Shown here in pieces: positions 43,361-55,387 of a stretch of 64,000 nt of DNA. This DNA comes from an uncultured Bacteroidota bacterium (GTDB lineage Bacteria; Bacteroidota; Bacteroidia; Flavobacteriales; Flavobacteriaceae): NCBI GenBank assembly GCA_902594745.1, contig CACJNF010000002.1, positions 115,043-179,042 of the forward strand, in the 5' to 3' direction. Made by a program: the position numbers and the translations under genes. Below the pieces are notes generated by a model. It had not been told where the DNA came from, made no database searches, and saw nothing but the letters and a program-made list of their open reading frames with translations. Positions within the stretch are counted from its first letter, which is position 1. Every line of letters begins with the position of its first letter.

Positions 43361-46300
43361 ATGACTAATAATAAACTGAGAACAAATTTTTCAAATTCAA
43401 AAAATGCTAATGTTGCAACTGATTTTTTAGATATTCAAATAAAATCATTTCAAGATTTTTTTCAATTAGAGACTAAGTCTGACGAAAGGGTTGAAGAAGG
43501 TCTATTTAATACATTCAAGGAAAACTTTCCAATTACTGATGCAAGAAATCAGTTTGTATTAGAGTTTCTTGATTACTTCATTGATCCTCCTAGATACTCT
43601 ATGCATGAGTGTATTCAAAGGGGTCTTAGTTATTCTGTTCCACTTAAAGCCAGGTTAAAGCTATACTGTACTGATGCTGAACATGAAGATTTTGAAACTA
43701 TTGTTCAAGATGTTTTCCTTGGTTCTATTCCATATATGACGCCTAGTGGAACATTTATTATTAATGGTGCTGAAAGAGTTGTTGTATCTCAACTTCATAG
43801 ATCTCCTGGAGTATTTTTTGGACAATCTTTCCATGCAAATGGAACCAAACTATATTCTGCCAGAGTAATACCTTTTAAAGGATCATGGATTGAATTTGCT
43901 ACAGATATCAATAGTGTGATGTATGCATATATAGACAGGAAGAAAAAATTACCAGTTACAACTTTGTTTAGAGCTATTGGTTATCAAGGAGATAAAGAAA
44001 TTCTTGAAATATTTGATCTTGCAGAGGAAATCAAAGTTACTAAAGCTGGATTAAAAAAGGCTTTAAATAGAAAGCTGGCTGCAAGAGTGCTCAGGACATG
44101 GCATGAAGATTTTGTAGATGAAGATACTGGTGAGGTAATATCAATAGAGAGAAATGAAATTATTTTAGACAGAGATACTTTAATTGAGCAAGAGCATATT
44201 GAACAAATTTTAGATGCCGATGTTAAAACCATCCTTATACATAAAGAAGATTCTCAAAACTCTGATTATGCTATAATTTATAACACTCTTCAAAAAGATC
44301 AAACAAATACGGAAAAAGAAGCTGTAGAATATATTTATAGACAACTTAGAAATGCTGAGCCACCTGATGAAGAGACTGCTAGAGGAATTATTGATAAGCT
44401 ATTCTTTTCTGACCAGAGATATAATCTTGGAGAAGTAGGTAGATATAGAATGAATAAAAAGCTTAATCTAGATGTGGACATGGAAGAAAGAACATTGACG
44501 CGTCATGATATTGTTACAATTATCAAATATTTAATTGAGCTTATAAATTCAAAGGCTGAAATTGATGATATTGATCATCTGTCTAATAGAAGAGTAAGAA
44601 CGGTAGGTGAACAACTATCTTCTCAGTTTGGTGTTGGTCTAGCAAGGATGGCAAGAACTATTAGAGAGAGAATGAATGTTAGAGACAATGAAGTATTTAC
44701 TCCAATTGATCTTATTAATGCCAAAACATTATCATCAGTAATTAATACATTCTTTGGTACTAATCAACTATCTCAATTTATGGATCAAACTAACCCTCTT
44801 GCTGAGTTAACTCACAAGAGACGTCTTTCTGCACTTGGTCCGGGTGGTCTATCAAGAGAGAGAGCAGGATTTGAGGTTAGAGATGTCCACTATACACATT
44901 ATGGAAGATTATGTCCAATAGAAACACCTGAGGGTCCAAATATTGGTCTTATTTCATCTCTATCAGTTTATGCAAGAGTAAATAATCTAGGATTTATTGA
45001 AACACCATATAGAGAGGTTAAAGATGGTAAAATTGATTTAAAGAAAGTAACATATTTAACTGCAGAGGAAGAAGAGAATAAACTTATTGCTCAAGCAAAT
45101 ATTGATTATGACAAATCTGGTAAAATTACTACAGATAGGGTTATTGCCAGAGATCAAGCAGATTTTCCAGTAGTAACTCCAGATAACATTAATTATACTG
45201 ATGTTGCACCAAATCAAATTGCTTCGATATCTGCCTCATTAATTCCTTTCCTTGAGCATGATGATGCAAACCGTGCATTGATGGGATCTAATATGATGCG
45301 TCAAGCAGTTCCGCTTTTAAGACCAGAATCTCCGATAGTTGGAACAGGTTTAGAAAAATCTGTTGCATCTGATTCAAGAGTACTTTTAAATGCCGAAAGA
45401 GATGGTGTCGTTGATTACGTAGACTCAACTAAAATAGTTATTAAATACAATTTAACTAAAGAAGAAAAATTATTAAGCTTTGATGAAGATAGCAAAGTAT
45501 ATGATCTAATAAAGTTTCAAAAAACTAACCAAGGAACATGTATAAACTTAAAACCTATTGTTGTAAAAGGTGATCAAGTCTCTAAAGGTCAAGTTCTATG
45601 CGAAGGATATGCTACTCAAGATGGAGAATTAGCTCTTGGTAGAAACCTCAAAGTTGCATTTATGCCTTGGAAGGGATATAACTTTGAGGATGCAATTGTA
45701 ATCTCTGAAAAAGTAGTTAGAGATGATGTATTTACCTCAATTCATATTGATGAATACGCTATTGATGTAAGAGACACTAAGCTTGGAACTGAAGAACTTA
45801 CAGATGATATTCCAAATGTGAGTGAAGAGGCTACTAAAGAATTGGATGAAAACGGAATGATTAGAGTTGGTGCTGATGTTAAGCCAGGAGATATCCTAAT
45901 TGGAAAGATTACTCCAAAAGGTGAATCTGATCCAACACCTGAAGAAAAACTTCTTAGAGCAATTTTTGGTGACAAAGCAGGAGATGTTAAAGATGCGTCT
46001 CTTAAAGCTCCTCCATCATTAAATGGAATTGTAATTGATAAAAAATTATTTGTTAGATCATTTAAAGATAAAAGAAGAAGATCTCAAGATAAAGTTGATC
46101 TTGAGTTATTAGAAACTAAGTATGAAAAGATTCTAGATGATCATAGATTAAAACTTGTAGAAAAACTTTCATCAGTAGTTAATGGTAAGACATGTCAGGG
46201 AGTATTTAATGATTTAGGTGAAGAAGTTCTTCCTAAGGGAAAGAAATTTACTACTAAAATGTTATCAAGTGTTGAAGATTATACTCATTTAACGAAAGGA

Positions 46301-47170
46301 GTATGGACTACATCTGATAATACTAATAATCTTATTTCATCCCTTCTACATAGCTATAGAATTAAGGAAAATGATATTCAAGGTTCCTTGAGAAGAGAAA
46401 AATTTACTATTAGTGTAGGTGACGAACTTCCTCCAGGAATTAAAAAGCTAGCCAAGGTTTATATTGCGAAGAAAAGAAAGTTAAAAGTAGGGGATAAAAT
46501 GGCAGGAAGGCATGGTAACAAAGGAATTGTTGCAAGAATTGTTAGACAAGAGGATATGCCATTTTTAGAAGATGGAACACCTGTTGACATTGTTTTAAAT
46601 CCATTAGGTGTGCCATCAAGAATGAATATTGGCCAAATTTATGAAACCGTATTAGGATGGGCTGGAAAGAATCTAGGTAGAAAATTCTCTACACCAATTT
46701 TTGATGGAGCAACATTAGATGAAATTAATGAACTTACTGATCAGGCTGGTGTTCCAAGATTTGGACATACATACCTTTATGATGGAGGTACTGGTGAAAA
46801 ATTTGATCAACCAGCGACTGTAGGTGTAATATATATGTTAAAACTTGGTCATATGGTTGACGATAAAATGCATTCTAGATCAATTGGACCATATAGTTTA
46901 ATAACTCAACAACCATTAGGAGGTAAAGCTCAATTTGGTGGTCAAAGATTTGGTGAGATGGAGGTATGGGCTCTTGAGGCTTATGGTGCTTCTAGTGCTC
47001 TCCAAGAAATACTTACGGTAAAATCTGATGACGTTATTGGAAGAGCTAAAACATACGAATCTATTGTTAAAGGTGAGAATCTTCCTGAAGCTGGACTTCC
47101 AGAGTCATTTAATGTATTAATGCATGAGTTAAAAGGTCTTGGACTAGATATTAGATTAGAAGAAAAATAA
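43361..47170 (+). CDS. rpoB: RNA polymerase beta subunit
   Basis: 1269-aa beta subunit of RNA polymerase. The rifampicin-binding cluster reads [28 protein letters not shown] with all key residues of the sensitive form in place, followed by [26 protein letters not shown]-terminal segments [11 protein letters not shown] and [24 protein letters not shown] are conserved. The quoted blocks are partial views of longer conserved regions. rpoC begins 14 bases downstream. Confidence 0.99.
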   Translation: MTNNKLRTNFSNSKNANVATDFLDIQIKSFQDFFQLETKSDERVEEGLFNTFKENFPITDARNQFVLEFLDYFIDPPRYSMHECIQRGLSYSVPLKARLKLYCTDAEHEDFETIVQDVFLGSIPYMTPSGTFIINGAERVVVSQLHRSPGVFFGQSFHANGTKLYSARVIPFKGSWIEFATDINSVMYAYIDRKKKLPVTTLFRAIGYQGDKEILEIFDLAEEIKVTKAGLKKALNRKLAARVLRTWHEDFVDEDTGEVISIERNEIILDRDTLIEQEHIEQILDADVKTILIHKEDSQNSDYAIIYNTLQKDQTNTEKEAVEYIYRQLRNAEPPDEETARGIIDKLFFSDQRYNLGEVGRYRMNKKLNLDVDMEERTLTRHDIVTIIKYLIELINSKAEIDDIDHLSNRRVRTVGEQLSSQFGVGLARMARTIRERMNVRDNEVFTPIDLINAKTLSSVINTFFGTNQLSQFMDQTNPLAELTHKRRLSALGPGGLSRERAGFEVRDVHYTHYGRLCPIETPEGPNIGLISSLSVYARVNNLGFIETPYREVKDGKIDLKKVTYLTAEEEENKLIAQANIDYDKSGKITTDRVIARDQADFPVVTPDNINYTDVAPNQIASISASLIPFLEHDDANRALMGSNMMRQAVPLLRPESPIVGTGLEKSVASDSRVLLNAERDGVVDYVDSTKIVIKYNLTKEEKLLSFDEDSKVYDLIKFQKTNQGTCINLKPIVVKGDQVSKGQVLCEGYATQDGELALGRNLKVAFMPWKGYNFEDAIVISEKVVRDDVFTSIHIDEYAIDVRDTKLGTEELTDDIPNVSEEATKELDENGMIRVGADVKPGDILIGKITPKGESDPTPEEKLLRAIFGDKAGDVKDASLKAPPSLNGIVIDKKLFVRSFKDKRRRSQDKVDLELLETKYEKILDDHRLKLVEKLSSVVNGKTCQGVFNDLGEEVLPKGKKFTTKMLSSVEDYTHLTKGVWTTSDNTNNLISSLLHSYRIKENDIQGSLRREKFTISVGDELPPGIKKLAKVYIAKKRKLKVGDKMAGRHGNKGIVARIVRQEDMPFLEDGTPVDIVLNPLGVPSRMNIGQIYETVLGWAGKNLGRKFSTPIFDGATLDEINELTDQAGVPRFGHTYLYDGGTGEKFDQPATVGVIYMLKLGHMVDDKMHSRSIGPYSLITQQPLGGKAQFGGQRFGEMEVWALEAYGASSALQEILTVKSDDVIGRAKTYESIVKGENLPEAGLPESFNVLMHELKGLGLDIRLEEK

Positions 47171-47184
47171 ATAAAGGTTAAAAA

Positions 47185-50100
47185 ATGTCAAAAAATAACG
47201 AATTAATTACTCAAAAAAGGTTTAATACTATCTCAATTGGTTTAGCATCCCCTGAAGTTATATTAGGTAACTCTAGAGGTGAAGTTCTTAAGCCAGAAAC
47301 TATAAATTATAGAACTCATAAACCTGAGAGAGATGGTCTGTTCTGTGAAAGAATTTTTGGACCTGTTAAAGATTACGAATGTGCCTGTGGAAAATACAAA
47401 AGAATTAGGTATAAAGGTATTGTTTGTGACAGATGTGGGGTTGAAGTAACTGAAAAAAAGGTAAGAAGAGATAGAGTTGGACATATCAATTTGGTGGTTC
47501 CTGTTGCTCATATTTGGTATTTTAAATCACTCCCTAATAAGATAGGTTATCTTCTTGGTCTTCCTTCCAAAAAACTTGATATGATAATTTACTATGAGAG
47601 ATATGTAGTAATTCAGCCAGGTGAAGCCAAAAATGCAGAAGGTGAACCTGTAAATAAGATGGACTTTTTAACTGAAGAAGAGTATCTAGCAATAATGGAG
47701 ACACTCCCCGCAGATAATCAGTTTCTTGAAGACTCAGATGAAAGAAAGTTTATTGCAAAAATGGGTGCTGAATGTTTAATTGAGCTACTCTCAAGAATTG
47801 ATTTAGAGGAGTTATCATACGAGCTAAGGCACAAAGCTAACAACGAGACCTCAAAGCAAAGAAAAACTGAAGCATTAAAGAGACTACAAGTAGTTGAATC
47901 TCTAAGAGAGGGTAATGAAAGAAAAGAAAATTTACCTGAATGGATGGTTGTTAAAGTTATACCAGTTATACCTCCAGAATTGAGACCTTTAGTTCCTCTT
48001 GACGGTGGTAGATTTGCTACTTCAGATCTCAATGATTTATATAGAAGAGTAATTATTAGAAATAACAGATTGAAAAGGTTAGTCGAAATTAAAGCACCTG
48101 AAGTTATTCTAAGAAATGAAAAAAGGATGCTTCAAGAATCAGTTGATTCGTTGTTCGATAATACTAGAAAGTCATCTGCCGTTAAAACAGAATCAAATAG
48201 ACCACTTAAGTCTTTATCAGACTCTTTGAAAGGAAAGCAAGGTAGATTTAGACAAAATTTATTAGGTAAAAGAGTAGATTATTCTGCAAGATCAGTAATT
48301 GTTGTTGGACCTGAATTAAAATTATATGAATGTGGTCTTCCTAAAGATATGGCTGCTGAATTATACAAGCCTTTTATAATCAGAAAACTTATTGAAAGAG
48401 GTATTGTTAAAACTGTTAAGTCTGCCAAAAAAATAATAGATAGAAGAGAGCCTGTTGTTTGGGATATTCTAGAAAATGTTCTTAAAGGTCATCCTGTTTT
48501 ATTAAATAGAGCTCCAACTTTACACAGGCTTGGTATTCAGGCTTTTCAGCCAAAATTAATTGAGGGAAAAGCAATTCAGCTGCACCCTTTGACTTGTACA
48601 GCTTTTAATGCAGACTTTGATGGTGATCAAATGGCAGTTCACCTTCCTTTAGGGCCAGAGGCTATTTTAGAAGCACAACTTTTAATGCTGGGATCACATA
48701 ATATTTTAAATCCAGCTAATGGATCTCCTATTACTGTTCCTTCTCAGGATATGGTTTTAGGTCTTTATTACATGACAAAATCAAGAAAGTCATCTGAAAC
48801 TCTTAAACTAAAAGGAGAAGGCTCTACATATTTTTCAGCTGAAGAAGTTACTATGGCATACAACGAGAAAAAAGTTGACTTGAATGCAATTATTAAATGT
48901 AGAATCAAAACTTCTGATTTAGACGATTCCTATGAGATAATGGAAACTACACCAGGAAGAATATTTTTTAATGAGGTAGTGCCAGAAGAAGCAGGATTTT
49001 TTAATGAAGTTTTGACTAAAAAGAACCTTAGAGAAATAATTGGAAAAATTCTTCAAACTACTAGTGTTCCAGCGACTGCAGATTTTCTAGATAAAATTAA
49101 AGATCTCGGATATACATTTGCTTTCAAAGGTGGACTTTCTTTTAGTCTAGGTGATATTATAATTCCTGAGCAAAAGCAAAACCTTATAGATGATGCAAAT
49201 AATCAGGTTGATGGTATTATGAGTAACTATAATATGGGTCTAATTACTAATAATGAAAGATATAATCAAGTAATTGATGTTTGGACTTCAGCAAACGCAA
49301 CTTTAACTGAGCTTGCTATGAAGCAAATAAGTGAGGATCAACAAGGATTTAATTCTGTATATATGATGCTTGATTCAGGTGCTAGAGGTTCAAAAGAGCA
49401 AATTAGACAGCTTACAGGAATGAGAGGATTAATGGCAAAGCCAAAAAAATCTAATGTCGGTGGAGGTGAGATTATTGAAAATCCTATTTTATCTAATTTT
49501 AAAGAAGGTCTTTCAATTTTAGAATACTTTATTTCTACTCATGGTGCAAGAAAAGGTCTTGCAGATACTGCTCTTAAAACTGCTGATGCGGGATATCTAA
49601 CTAGGAGGCTAGTAGATGTCTCACAAGATGTAATTGTAAATGAATTTGATTGTGGAACACTTAGAGGAATTGAAGTAACAGCATTAAAGAAAAATGAAGA
49701 AGTCGTAGAGACATTAGGAGAAAGAATTCTAGGAAGGGTTGCACTTAACGATATTATTGATCCATCTTCAAATGAAATTCTTTTAGAAGGTGGAAAGTTA
49801 ATTGATGAAGAGGCCGTAGCTAAAATTGAAGATACATTAATAACTTCAGTTGAAGTTAGATCACCATTAACTTGTGAAACCAAAAAGGGTATTTGTGTAA
49901 GTTGTTATGGAAGAAATCTAGCTACTGGAAAGGCTGTTCAAATTGGTGAGGCAGTTGGTGTTGTTGCAGCTCAATCTATCGGTGAACCTGGAACACAATT
50001 AACTTTAAGAACTTTCCATGTTGGTGGGGTAGCAGGTAATATTTCTGAAGAAAATTCATTAATATCGAAATTTGATGGAACTGCAGAAATTGAAGATTTG

Positions 50101-51480
50101 AAACTAGTTAAGTCTAAAGATAGTGATGGAAACAGTTCTAATATAGTTATTTCTCGTACTACTGAGATTAAAATTCTTGATTCAAAAACTAAAAATGTTC
50201 TAAGTACAAATAATATTCCATATGGTTCTTATTTAAATATTAAGAACGGTCAAAAAGTATCTAAAGGTGATGTTATATGTCAATGGGATCCATTTAATGG
50301 TGTTATTGTATCAGAATTTGCTGGTAAAATTGTTTATGAAAATATTGAGGTTGGTAAGACATATCAAGTTGAAATTGATGAACAAACTGGATTCAAAGAA
50401 AAGGTAATAACTGATTCTAGAGATAAAAAGCTTATTCCAACGCTTCTGATCCAGGATAAAAAAGGCGCGACTTTAAGATCATATAACTTACCAGTTGGAG
50501 CCCACATTATAGTTGACGAAAATGAGTCTATTCAAAAAGGAAAAATTCTAGTTAAGATTCCAAGAAAATCTGCTAAATCAGGTGATATTACTGGTGGTCT
50601 TCCACGTGTAACAGAACTATTTGAAGCTAGAAATCCTTCAAATCCAGCTGTGGTTTCTGAGATTGACGGTGTTGTTTCATTTGGTAAAATTAAAAGAGGA
50701 AACAGGGAAATAATTGTTGAATCAAAATTTGGTGATATTAGAAAATATTTAGTTAAGCTTTCTAATCAGATTCTTGTTCAAGAGAATGACTTTATAAAAG
50801 CTGGAATGCCTCTTTCAGATGGTTCAATTACTCCTAATGATATACTTAACATTAAAGGTCCATCTGCAGTTCAGCAGTACCTTGTAAACGAAGTTCAAGA
50901 AGTTTACAGACTTCAAGGTGTTAAGATTAATGATAAGCATTTTGAGGTAGTTGTTAGACAAATGATGAGAAAAGTTAAGATTATTGATCCAGGTGATACG
51001 CTATTCCTAGAAGATCAACTAACATACAAAGATGACTTTATTTCTGAAAATGATAAACTTTATGGTATGAAAGTTATTGAAGAAGCTGGTGAAAGTGAAA
51101 ATCTCAAGGTTGGTCAACTTGTTTCTGCTAGACAACTACGTGATGAAAATTCAATGCTTAAAAGAGATGACAAGAATCTTGTAGAGGCAAGAGATGCAAA
51201 ACCAGCTACTGCTTCAACACAGCTTCAGGGTATAACCAGAGCATCACTACAAACCAAGTCATTTATATCTGCAGCATCTTTCCAAGAGACAACTAAAGTT
51301 TTAAATGAAGCTGCTGTTAACGGTAAAAATGATACACTTGAAGGTCTAAAAGAAAATGTTATCGTAGGACATAAAATTCCAGCTGGTACTGGTATGAGAA
51401 AGTACGATGATATTATTGTAGGTCCAAAAGATGAGTATAATAGTTTACTCATTAATAAAGAAGAAGAGTTAAATTATTAA
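47185..51480 (+). CDS. rpoC: RNA polymerase beta' subunit
   Basis: 1431-aa beta' subunit. The N-terminal zinc ribbon has [20 protein letters not shown]. The catalytic magnesium motif is [14 protein letters not shown] near residue 479. The second zinc site has [13 protein letters not shown] near 896, followed by the trigger-loop and bridge-helix region ([20 protein letters not shown]). The full length matches Bacteroidota RpoC. idi starts nine bases after the stop, so it may be transcribed with rpoBC. Confidence 0.99.
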   Translation: MSKNNELITQKRFNTISIGLASPEVILGNSRGEVLKPETINYRTHKPERDGLFCERIFGPVKDYECACGKYKRIRYKGIVCDRCGVEVTEKKVRRDRVGHINLVVPVAHIWYFKSLPNKIGYLLGLPSKKLDMIIYYERYVVIQPGEAKNAEGEPVNKMDFLTEEEYLAIMETLPADNQFLEDSDERKFIAKMGAECLIELLSRIDLEELSYELRHKANNETSKQRKTEALKRLQVVESLREGNERKENLPEWMVVKVIPVIPPELRPLVPLDGGRFATSDLNDLYRRVIIRNNRLKRLVEIKAPEVILRNEKRMLQESVDSLFDNTRKSSAVKTESNRPLKSLSDSLKGKQGRFRQNLLGKRVDYSARSVIVVGPELKLYECGLPKDMAAELYKPFIIRKLIERGIVKTVKSAKKIIDRREPVVWDILENVLKGHPVLLNRAPTLHRLGIQAFQPKLIEGKAIQLHPLTCTAFNADFDGDQMAVHLPLGPEAILEAQLLMLGSHNILNPANGSPITVPSQDMVLGLYYMTKSRKSSETLKLKGEGSTYFSAEEVTMAYNEKKVDLNAIIKCRIKTSDLDDSYEIMETTPGRIFFNEVVPEEAGFFNEVLTKKNLREIIGKILQTTSVPATADFLDKIKDLGYTFAFKGGLSFSLGDIIIPEQKQNLIDDANNQVDGIMSNYNMGLITNNERYNQVIDVWTSANATLTELAMKQISEDQQGFNSVYMMLDSGARGSKEQIRQLTGMRGLMAKPKKSNVGGGEIIENPILSNFKEGLSILEYFISTHGARKGLADTALKTADAGYLTRRLVDVSQDVIVNEFDCGTLRGIEVTALKKNEEVVETLGERILGRVALNDIIDPSSNEILLEGGKLIDEEAVAKIEDTLITSVEVRSPLTCETKKGICVSCYGRNLATGKAVQIGEAVGVVAAQSIGEPGTQLTLRTFHVGGVAGNISEENSLISKFDGTAEIEDLKLVKSKDSDGNSSNIVISRTTEIKILDSKTKNVLSTNNIPYGSYLNIKNGQKVSKGDVICQWDPFNGVIVSEFAGKIVYENIEVGKTYQVEIDEQTGFKEKVITDSRDKKLIPTLLIQDKKGATLRSYNLPVGAHIIVDENESIQKGKILVKIPRKSAKSGDITGGLPRVTELFEARNPSNPAVVSEIDGVVSFGKIKRGNREIIVESKFGDIRKYLVKLSNQILVQENDFIKAGMPLSDGSITPNDILNIKGPSAVQQYLVNEVQEVYRLQGVKINDKHFEVVVRQMMRKVKIIDPGDTLFLEDQLTYKDDFISENDKLYGMKVIEEAGESENLKVGQLVSARQLRDENSMLKRDDKNLVEARDAKPATASTQLQGITRASLQTKSFISAASFQETTKVLNEAAVNGKNDTLEGLKENVIVGHKIPAGTGMRKYDDIIVGPKDEYNSLLINKEEELNY

Positions 51481-51489
51481 TTTAACTAT

Positions 51490-52008
51490 ATGTCAAAAGA
51501 AAATGTGATTCTTGTTGATGAAAAAGATAATCAAGTTGGATTAATGCCAAAGCTTGAGGCTCATCAAAAAGGACTACTTCATAGAGCTTTCTCTGTATTC
51601 ATTTTCAATTCAGATTATAAGCTTCTTCTTCAGAAAAGAGCCTCTTCAAAGTATCATTCAGGTGGACTATGGACAAACACTTGTTGTAGTCATCCAAGAG
51701 ATGGAGAAGATACAGCTGATGCAGCAAATCGAAGGCTTTATGAAGAAATGGGTATTAAAACTAGTCTGAGGAAAGTGTATGAATTTGTTTACAGAGCAGA
51801 ATTAGATAATAACTTAATCGAAAATGAATTTGATCATGTATTCTATGGAATTTATAATGATGATCCAATTTTAAATACTGATGAAGCAGATGACTTTAAG
51901 TGGATTGATATGGAAACACTTAAAAATGACATTGATAATAATGCAGATAAATACACAGTATGGTTTAAAATAGCTTTTGACTATTTTTATAATTATTTAA
52001 AAAAATGA
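51490..52008 (+). CDS. idi: Isopentenyl-diphosphate delta-isomerase, type I
   Basis: 172-aa Nudix-fold isomerase interconverting IPP and DMAPP. Key segments are KGLLHRAFSVFIF near residues 23-35, the active-site cysteine in WTNTCCSHPR near 60-69, and the Nudix-like AANRRLYEEMGI, with metal-binding glutamates downstream (IENEFDHVF). It complements mvaD and mvk at 9-11 kb. It sits nine bases after rpoC and overlaps the QueD-like gene by four bases. Confidence 0.95.
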   Translation: MSKENVILVDEKDNQVGLMPKLEAHQKGLLHRAFSVFIFNSDYKLLLQKRASSKYHSGGLWTNTCCSHPRDGEDTADAANRRLYEEMGIKTSLRKVYEFVYRAELDNNLIENEFDHVFYGIYNDDPILNTDEADDFKWIDMETLKNDIDNNADKYTVWFKIAFDYFYNYLKK

Positions 52009-52412
52009 AAGTTACAGTAAGTAGAAAAGCTCATTTTAATGCAGCTCATAAATTATATAGACCTGATTGGACAGATGAAAAAAATGATAAAGTTTTTGGA
52101 AAATGTGCAAATAAAAACTTTCACGGTCATAATTATGAGTTAATTGTTAGTTTAACTGGAGAAATTGATAAAGAAACTGGCTACGTTTATGATCTTGGAA
52201 AATTAAAGGGAATAATAAAATCAGAAGTTGAAGATTATTTAGATCACAAAAATTTAAATCTGGATATTGATGATTTTAAAAATTTAAATCCATCTGCTGA
52301 AAACATAGCAGTATTGATCTATAACAGATTAATTAAATACTTTGATGACTCATTTAAGTTAAAAATTACTTTGTATGAGACTCCAAGAAATTTCGTTGAG
52401 TATAGCGGCTAA
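52005..52412 (+). CDS. queD: 6-carboxytetrahydropterin synthase / PTPS family (QueD-like)
   Basis: 135-aa pterin-synthase fold protein. Zinc-binding histidines are seen in KAHFNAAHKL near residues 8-17 and in HGHNYEL near 40-46, with the cysteine in GKCANKN just before. A conserved DLGKLKGII and the C-terminal ITLYETPRNFVEY complete the pattern. QueD makes the queuosine precursor; a 6-pyruvoyl-tetrahydropterin synthase role is the alternative. It overlaps the idi stop by ATGA. Its own stop overlaps a convergent gene. Confidence 0.85.
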   Translation: MKVTVSRKAHFNAAHKLYRPDWTDEKNDKVFGKCANKNFHGHNYELIVSLTGEIDKETGYVYDLGKLKGIIKSEVEDYLDHKNLNLDIDDFKNLNPSAENIAVLIYNRLIKYFDDSFKLKITLYETPRNFVEYSG

Positions 52413-53095
52413 TCTAATGTTAATGTCTGTAGAATTTTACCGTATTTAGAGTTTTTTATTTTTTCAGGTAAAGTATCATATAGCTTTAAAAGTAGTTCCC
52501 AATTAGCGTCAGGTATTTGACTTACAGCTATATATGGTGATATTTCATATTCAGAATTCGTAATAGAAAAATTTAAAGAGTATAAGTATTTTCTTCTAAC
52601 TAAGTTTTCTAATTGTTGGTTAACTGAATCAATTCTTTCTTGGTTATTATCAATTTGAGATTGATAAAATATTTCTAATAAGTCTAAATTTTCAAGATTA
52701 TACTTTCTTATAATTGATAAATATTCACCTAACAACTCACTATTCTTTGAGCCGGAGATTTCATAACTGGAGTCGAATGTTTGAAGCCTAGTATCTATAT
52801 TTATTTTACCAGTATTACCAAAAAAAGTTATGATATCATTTAATGAATCACCATCATACTTATCAAGATATAAATAATATATATCAGGCTCTTCTATTTG
52901 AGTGTCTAAAATAAACTCACTATTACCATTAATGTTAATTGAATCTAGACTTACAATAATTGAATCTTGTTGTTGCTGAAGATAAACTGTTCCTTTTTTA
53001 AGTCCATCAATATTTCCTGTAACAATCATTTTATTTTTATTTGAGCTACAACCTGATAAAATAAAAAGAAGAACTAAAAAGTATTTTTTTTTCAT
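52409..53095 (-). CDS. DUF4369 lipoprotein
   Basis: 228-aa lipoprotein with lipobox LSGC (C16). Residues about 24-130 match the DUF4369 pattern (VTGNIDGLKKGTVYLQ, SLDSININGNSEF), the N-terminal domain of many Bacteroidota TlpA-like thiol-disulfide oxidoreductases. The C-terminal thioredoxin domain with CxxC is absent here, and the remainder is helical and charged. It is likely an envelope protein of unknown function. It lies one base downstream of the DUF5916 gene on the same strand. Confidence 0.8.
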   Translation of the reverse strand: MKKKYFLVLLFILSGCSSNKNKMIVTGNIDGLKKGTVYLQQQQDSIIVSLDSININGNSEFILDTQIEEPDIYYLYLDKYDGDSLNDIITFFGNTGKINIDTRLQTFDSSYEISGSKNSELLGEYLSIIRKYNLENLDLLEIFYQSQIDNNQERIDSVNQQLENLVRRKYLYSLNFSITNSEYEISPYIAVSQIPDANWELLLKLYDTLPEKIKNSKYGKILQTLTLD

Positions 53096-53096
53096 A

Positions 53097-55295
53097 TTAA
53101 ATGTTAATCCAATAGGTTAGTTTTAAGTTTATTGACCTAAGTTGAGGTGTTATTGAATTCTTAGTAAAATAATTATCATTATATACCAAATATAAGTCAG
53201 ATAATGGTGCAAATCTCCATTGAAGCCTTGAATTTATTCCCAAGTTCTCAGATTGTGAGGAAAACTGAATATAAGTTGTCCAAAAAGTCTTTTTAGTAAA
53301 AGTAAATCCAAATTTAGGTGTTATAAGCCATATATCTCTGCTTGGATAAGGGTCTGGTAGCTTAATAGAATCATAATTTAATCTAAGTGATACGTTAAAA
53401 ATGGGTTGTTTTCTAAAACTTAAATTATTCTGTATTGAAAACTTTGTCCCATTATAAAATGAGCCATAAGAAATATTAGACCTAGTATTAAATAAATTTC
53501 TGCTAGGAGAACTATAAGAGATTACATACTGTGTATAGTCATAGTACCTATTTGCTGGAAGAGGAGTGCCATTTTCGGTTCTTGTGGGATCAAAAGGGTA
53601 ATACAAAAAGTCTTTGGTTTTTCTTTGTTGAAATGATAATTCACTTTGATTTAAATACTTAATATCAACAGAAGTATAATGGATATTACCCTCATATTTT
53701 TGATCTAAAGTTGTTCTAAAAACCCATGCTGCATAATGACCAAATTCTATATTTAAGATTTTTGGATTTTTAGGATAAACCCTAAATCTATAATTAGGCT
53801 CAAACTTATACATTCCATATCTTCTGTAATACCCAAGATCAGATCTAAAATCATCTCCAACATATGCAGAATAAAACATGAAGAAATGTTTTCTTGAATT
53901 TTTTGATATCATTAAACCGGTAGTTAAATCCTTCTCATTTTTTTCTTTATCTGAAGTAAATGATTTATGCAAAAAAGCTTTACCTGCCCAATCCCCATTA
54001 TTTGATGCTAAGTTATATTCAGCCCCTAAAACTCTATTAAATCTATTTGAATCATCTACAAAGTCATATTTTTTTGTGTTTTCTCTATTTAAAAAGAATA
54101 AAGAAATATTTGATCTTGAAAACACTTTTTTTCTAAATGTCAATAAGCTATTATTGTTTTGAGCAATTTCATTCTCTAGATCTTCATCAGTTAATACATT
54201 TAAAAACCCTATTCTAGTATCATCGTTAATTTTACCACTAAGTCTAACACCAGCTATAATTTTATTTTCAATAATGTTACCATTTTTGTCTTGAGCTACT
54301 CCGATTCTCCTAGAGAAAAACGGTTGTGCGTCTCTTCCAGTTCCAAAATCACTAAACAAATCTGAATTTTGGGTAAAAAATTGTCTTTTCTCAGGTAATT
54401 TAATTTCCCATTTGGTTGTATTTACAATTTGATCATCTACTTCTACTTGAGAAAAATCAGGATTTATTGTGGCATCAAGATTTAATGAATTTGCTATAGG
54501 AATTTTAAAGTCAACTCCATAATCAAAGTAGTCTAAAGAAGAACTATTTTGAAAATCCTTACCACTCAGTGTATTTATATAAGGTATAACTGTGAATGGC
54601 TTTTTAGAATTTCCTAATGGTTTTTCAAAATATAAATCCCCCATAAATGCTAAATTTCCTATACTTTGATTTTGGGGAATATTTGTCCAAGTAGAATGCT
54701 CGAGTGATTGTGTATCACTTCTATACATATTAAATCTCCATTTTTTTGTACCATTAATAAAATATAGTTGATCAAATGGTATTTTAATTTCTGTTAAAAA
54801 ATAATCATCGTATAGCTTAGACTCAACGTACCAAATTGCATCCCATGAAGAATTTCTATCTCTTCTATAGTCTCTGTTTCCACCTGATACTAATATATCT
54901 CCTTTTAATCCAAGATGATTAGTTTGAAATTGAAAAGCATTTGTAGCGTCATTGAAAGTATCAAAGATTAATTGAACATAATCTGCACTAGCTGTATTAA
55001 AATCTCTTTGGAGTGAATAAACAGTAAACTTTTTTTCTTTGGTAAATGATTTTACTAAAAAATATAAATTGTCATCGTCAAAAACAGCTTTGAATTCAGT
55101 TTGTTTAACTGCTTGGACGGTGTCTGCAGGTCTCCATTGCCAGAAATCAGTTCCAACATTAGCTTTCTTCCAAACATCTTCAGATTCAATCCCGTCTATT
55201 TCAATATTTGAGTTTATATACTTAACAGTATACTCCTGAGCAAATAGATTATTGCCCAGAAAGAATAATAATAATAATAATAAATTTTTTTTCAA
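53097..55295 (-). CDS. DUF5916 protein with CBM9-like domain, outer membrane
   Basis: 732-aa secreted protein with a signal peptide (MKKNLLLLLLFFLGNNLFAQ, predicted cut after AQ). A carbohydrate-binding family 9-like domain covers about residues 22-220 (NIEIDGIESEDVWKKA; TEIKIPFDQL). The rest is a series of aromatic-rich beta strands ending in LTYWINI, as in outer-membrane barrels of the DUF5916 family. The function is unknown. The start is TTG; no usable ATG exists nearby and the signal peptide begins exactly there. Confidence 0.87.
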   Translation of the reverse strand: MKKNLLLLLLFFLGNNLFAQEYTVKYINSNIEIDGIESEDVWKKANVGTDFWQWRPADTVQAVKQTEFKAVFDDDNLYFLVKSFTKEKKFTVYSLQRDFNTASADYVQLIFDTFNDATNAFQFQTNHLGLKGDILVSGGNRDYRRDRNSSWDAIWYVESKLYDDYFLTEIKIPFDQLYFINGTKKWRFNMYRSDTQSLEHSTWTNIPQNQSIGNLAFMGDLYFEKPLGNSKKPFTVIPYINTLSGKDFQNSSSLDYFDYGVDFKIPIANSLNLDATINPDFSQVEVDDQIVNTTKWEIKLPEKRQFFTQNSDLFSDFGTGRDAQPFFSRRIGVAQDKNGNIIENKIIAGVRLSGKINDDTRIGFLNVLTDEDLENEIAQNNNSLLTFRKKVFSRSNISLFFLNRENTKKYDFVDDSNRFNRVLGAEYNLASNNGDWAGKAFLHKSFTSDKEKNEKDLTTGLMISKNSRKHFFMFYSAYVGDDFRSDLGYYRRYGMYKFEPNYRFRVYPKNPKILNIEFGHYAAWVFRTTLDQKYEGNIHYTSVDIKYLNQSELSFQQRKTKDFLYYPFDPTRTENGTPLPANRYYDYTQYVISYSSPSRNLFNTRSNISYGSFYNGTKFSIQNNLSFRKQPIFNVSLRLNYDSIKLPDPYPSRDIWLITPKFGFTFTKKTFWTTYIQFSSQSENLGINSRLQWRFAPLSDLYLVYNDNYFTKNSITPQLRSINLKLTYWINI

Positions 55296-55356
55296 TGAGT
55301 TTTTCTCGCCTAAAATAATATTTTAAGTGTTAATAAAATAATACTCCATAGAATAT

Positions 55357-55364
55357 TATATTTG
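55357..55364 (+). promoter_or_regulatory. Bacteroidota -7 box (TATATTTG) for the S1/P1 nuclease gene
   Basis: Exact TAnnTTTG match 23 bases upstream of the nuclease ATG in the 92-base divergent gap. No matching -33 element stands out. Confidence 0.55.
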
Positions 55365-55387
55365 ACCTAACAATTAGTTCAAAGTTT

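Noticed and set aside
55267..55284. Run of TTA repeats in the DUF5916 signal peptide as a phase-variation switch
   Set aside because: The unit is three bases long, so copy changes would only alter the number of leucines and not the frame.
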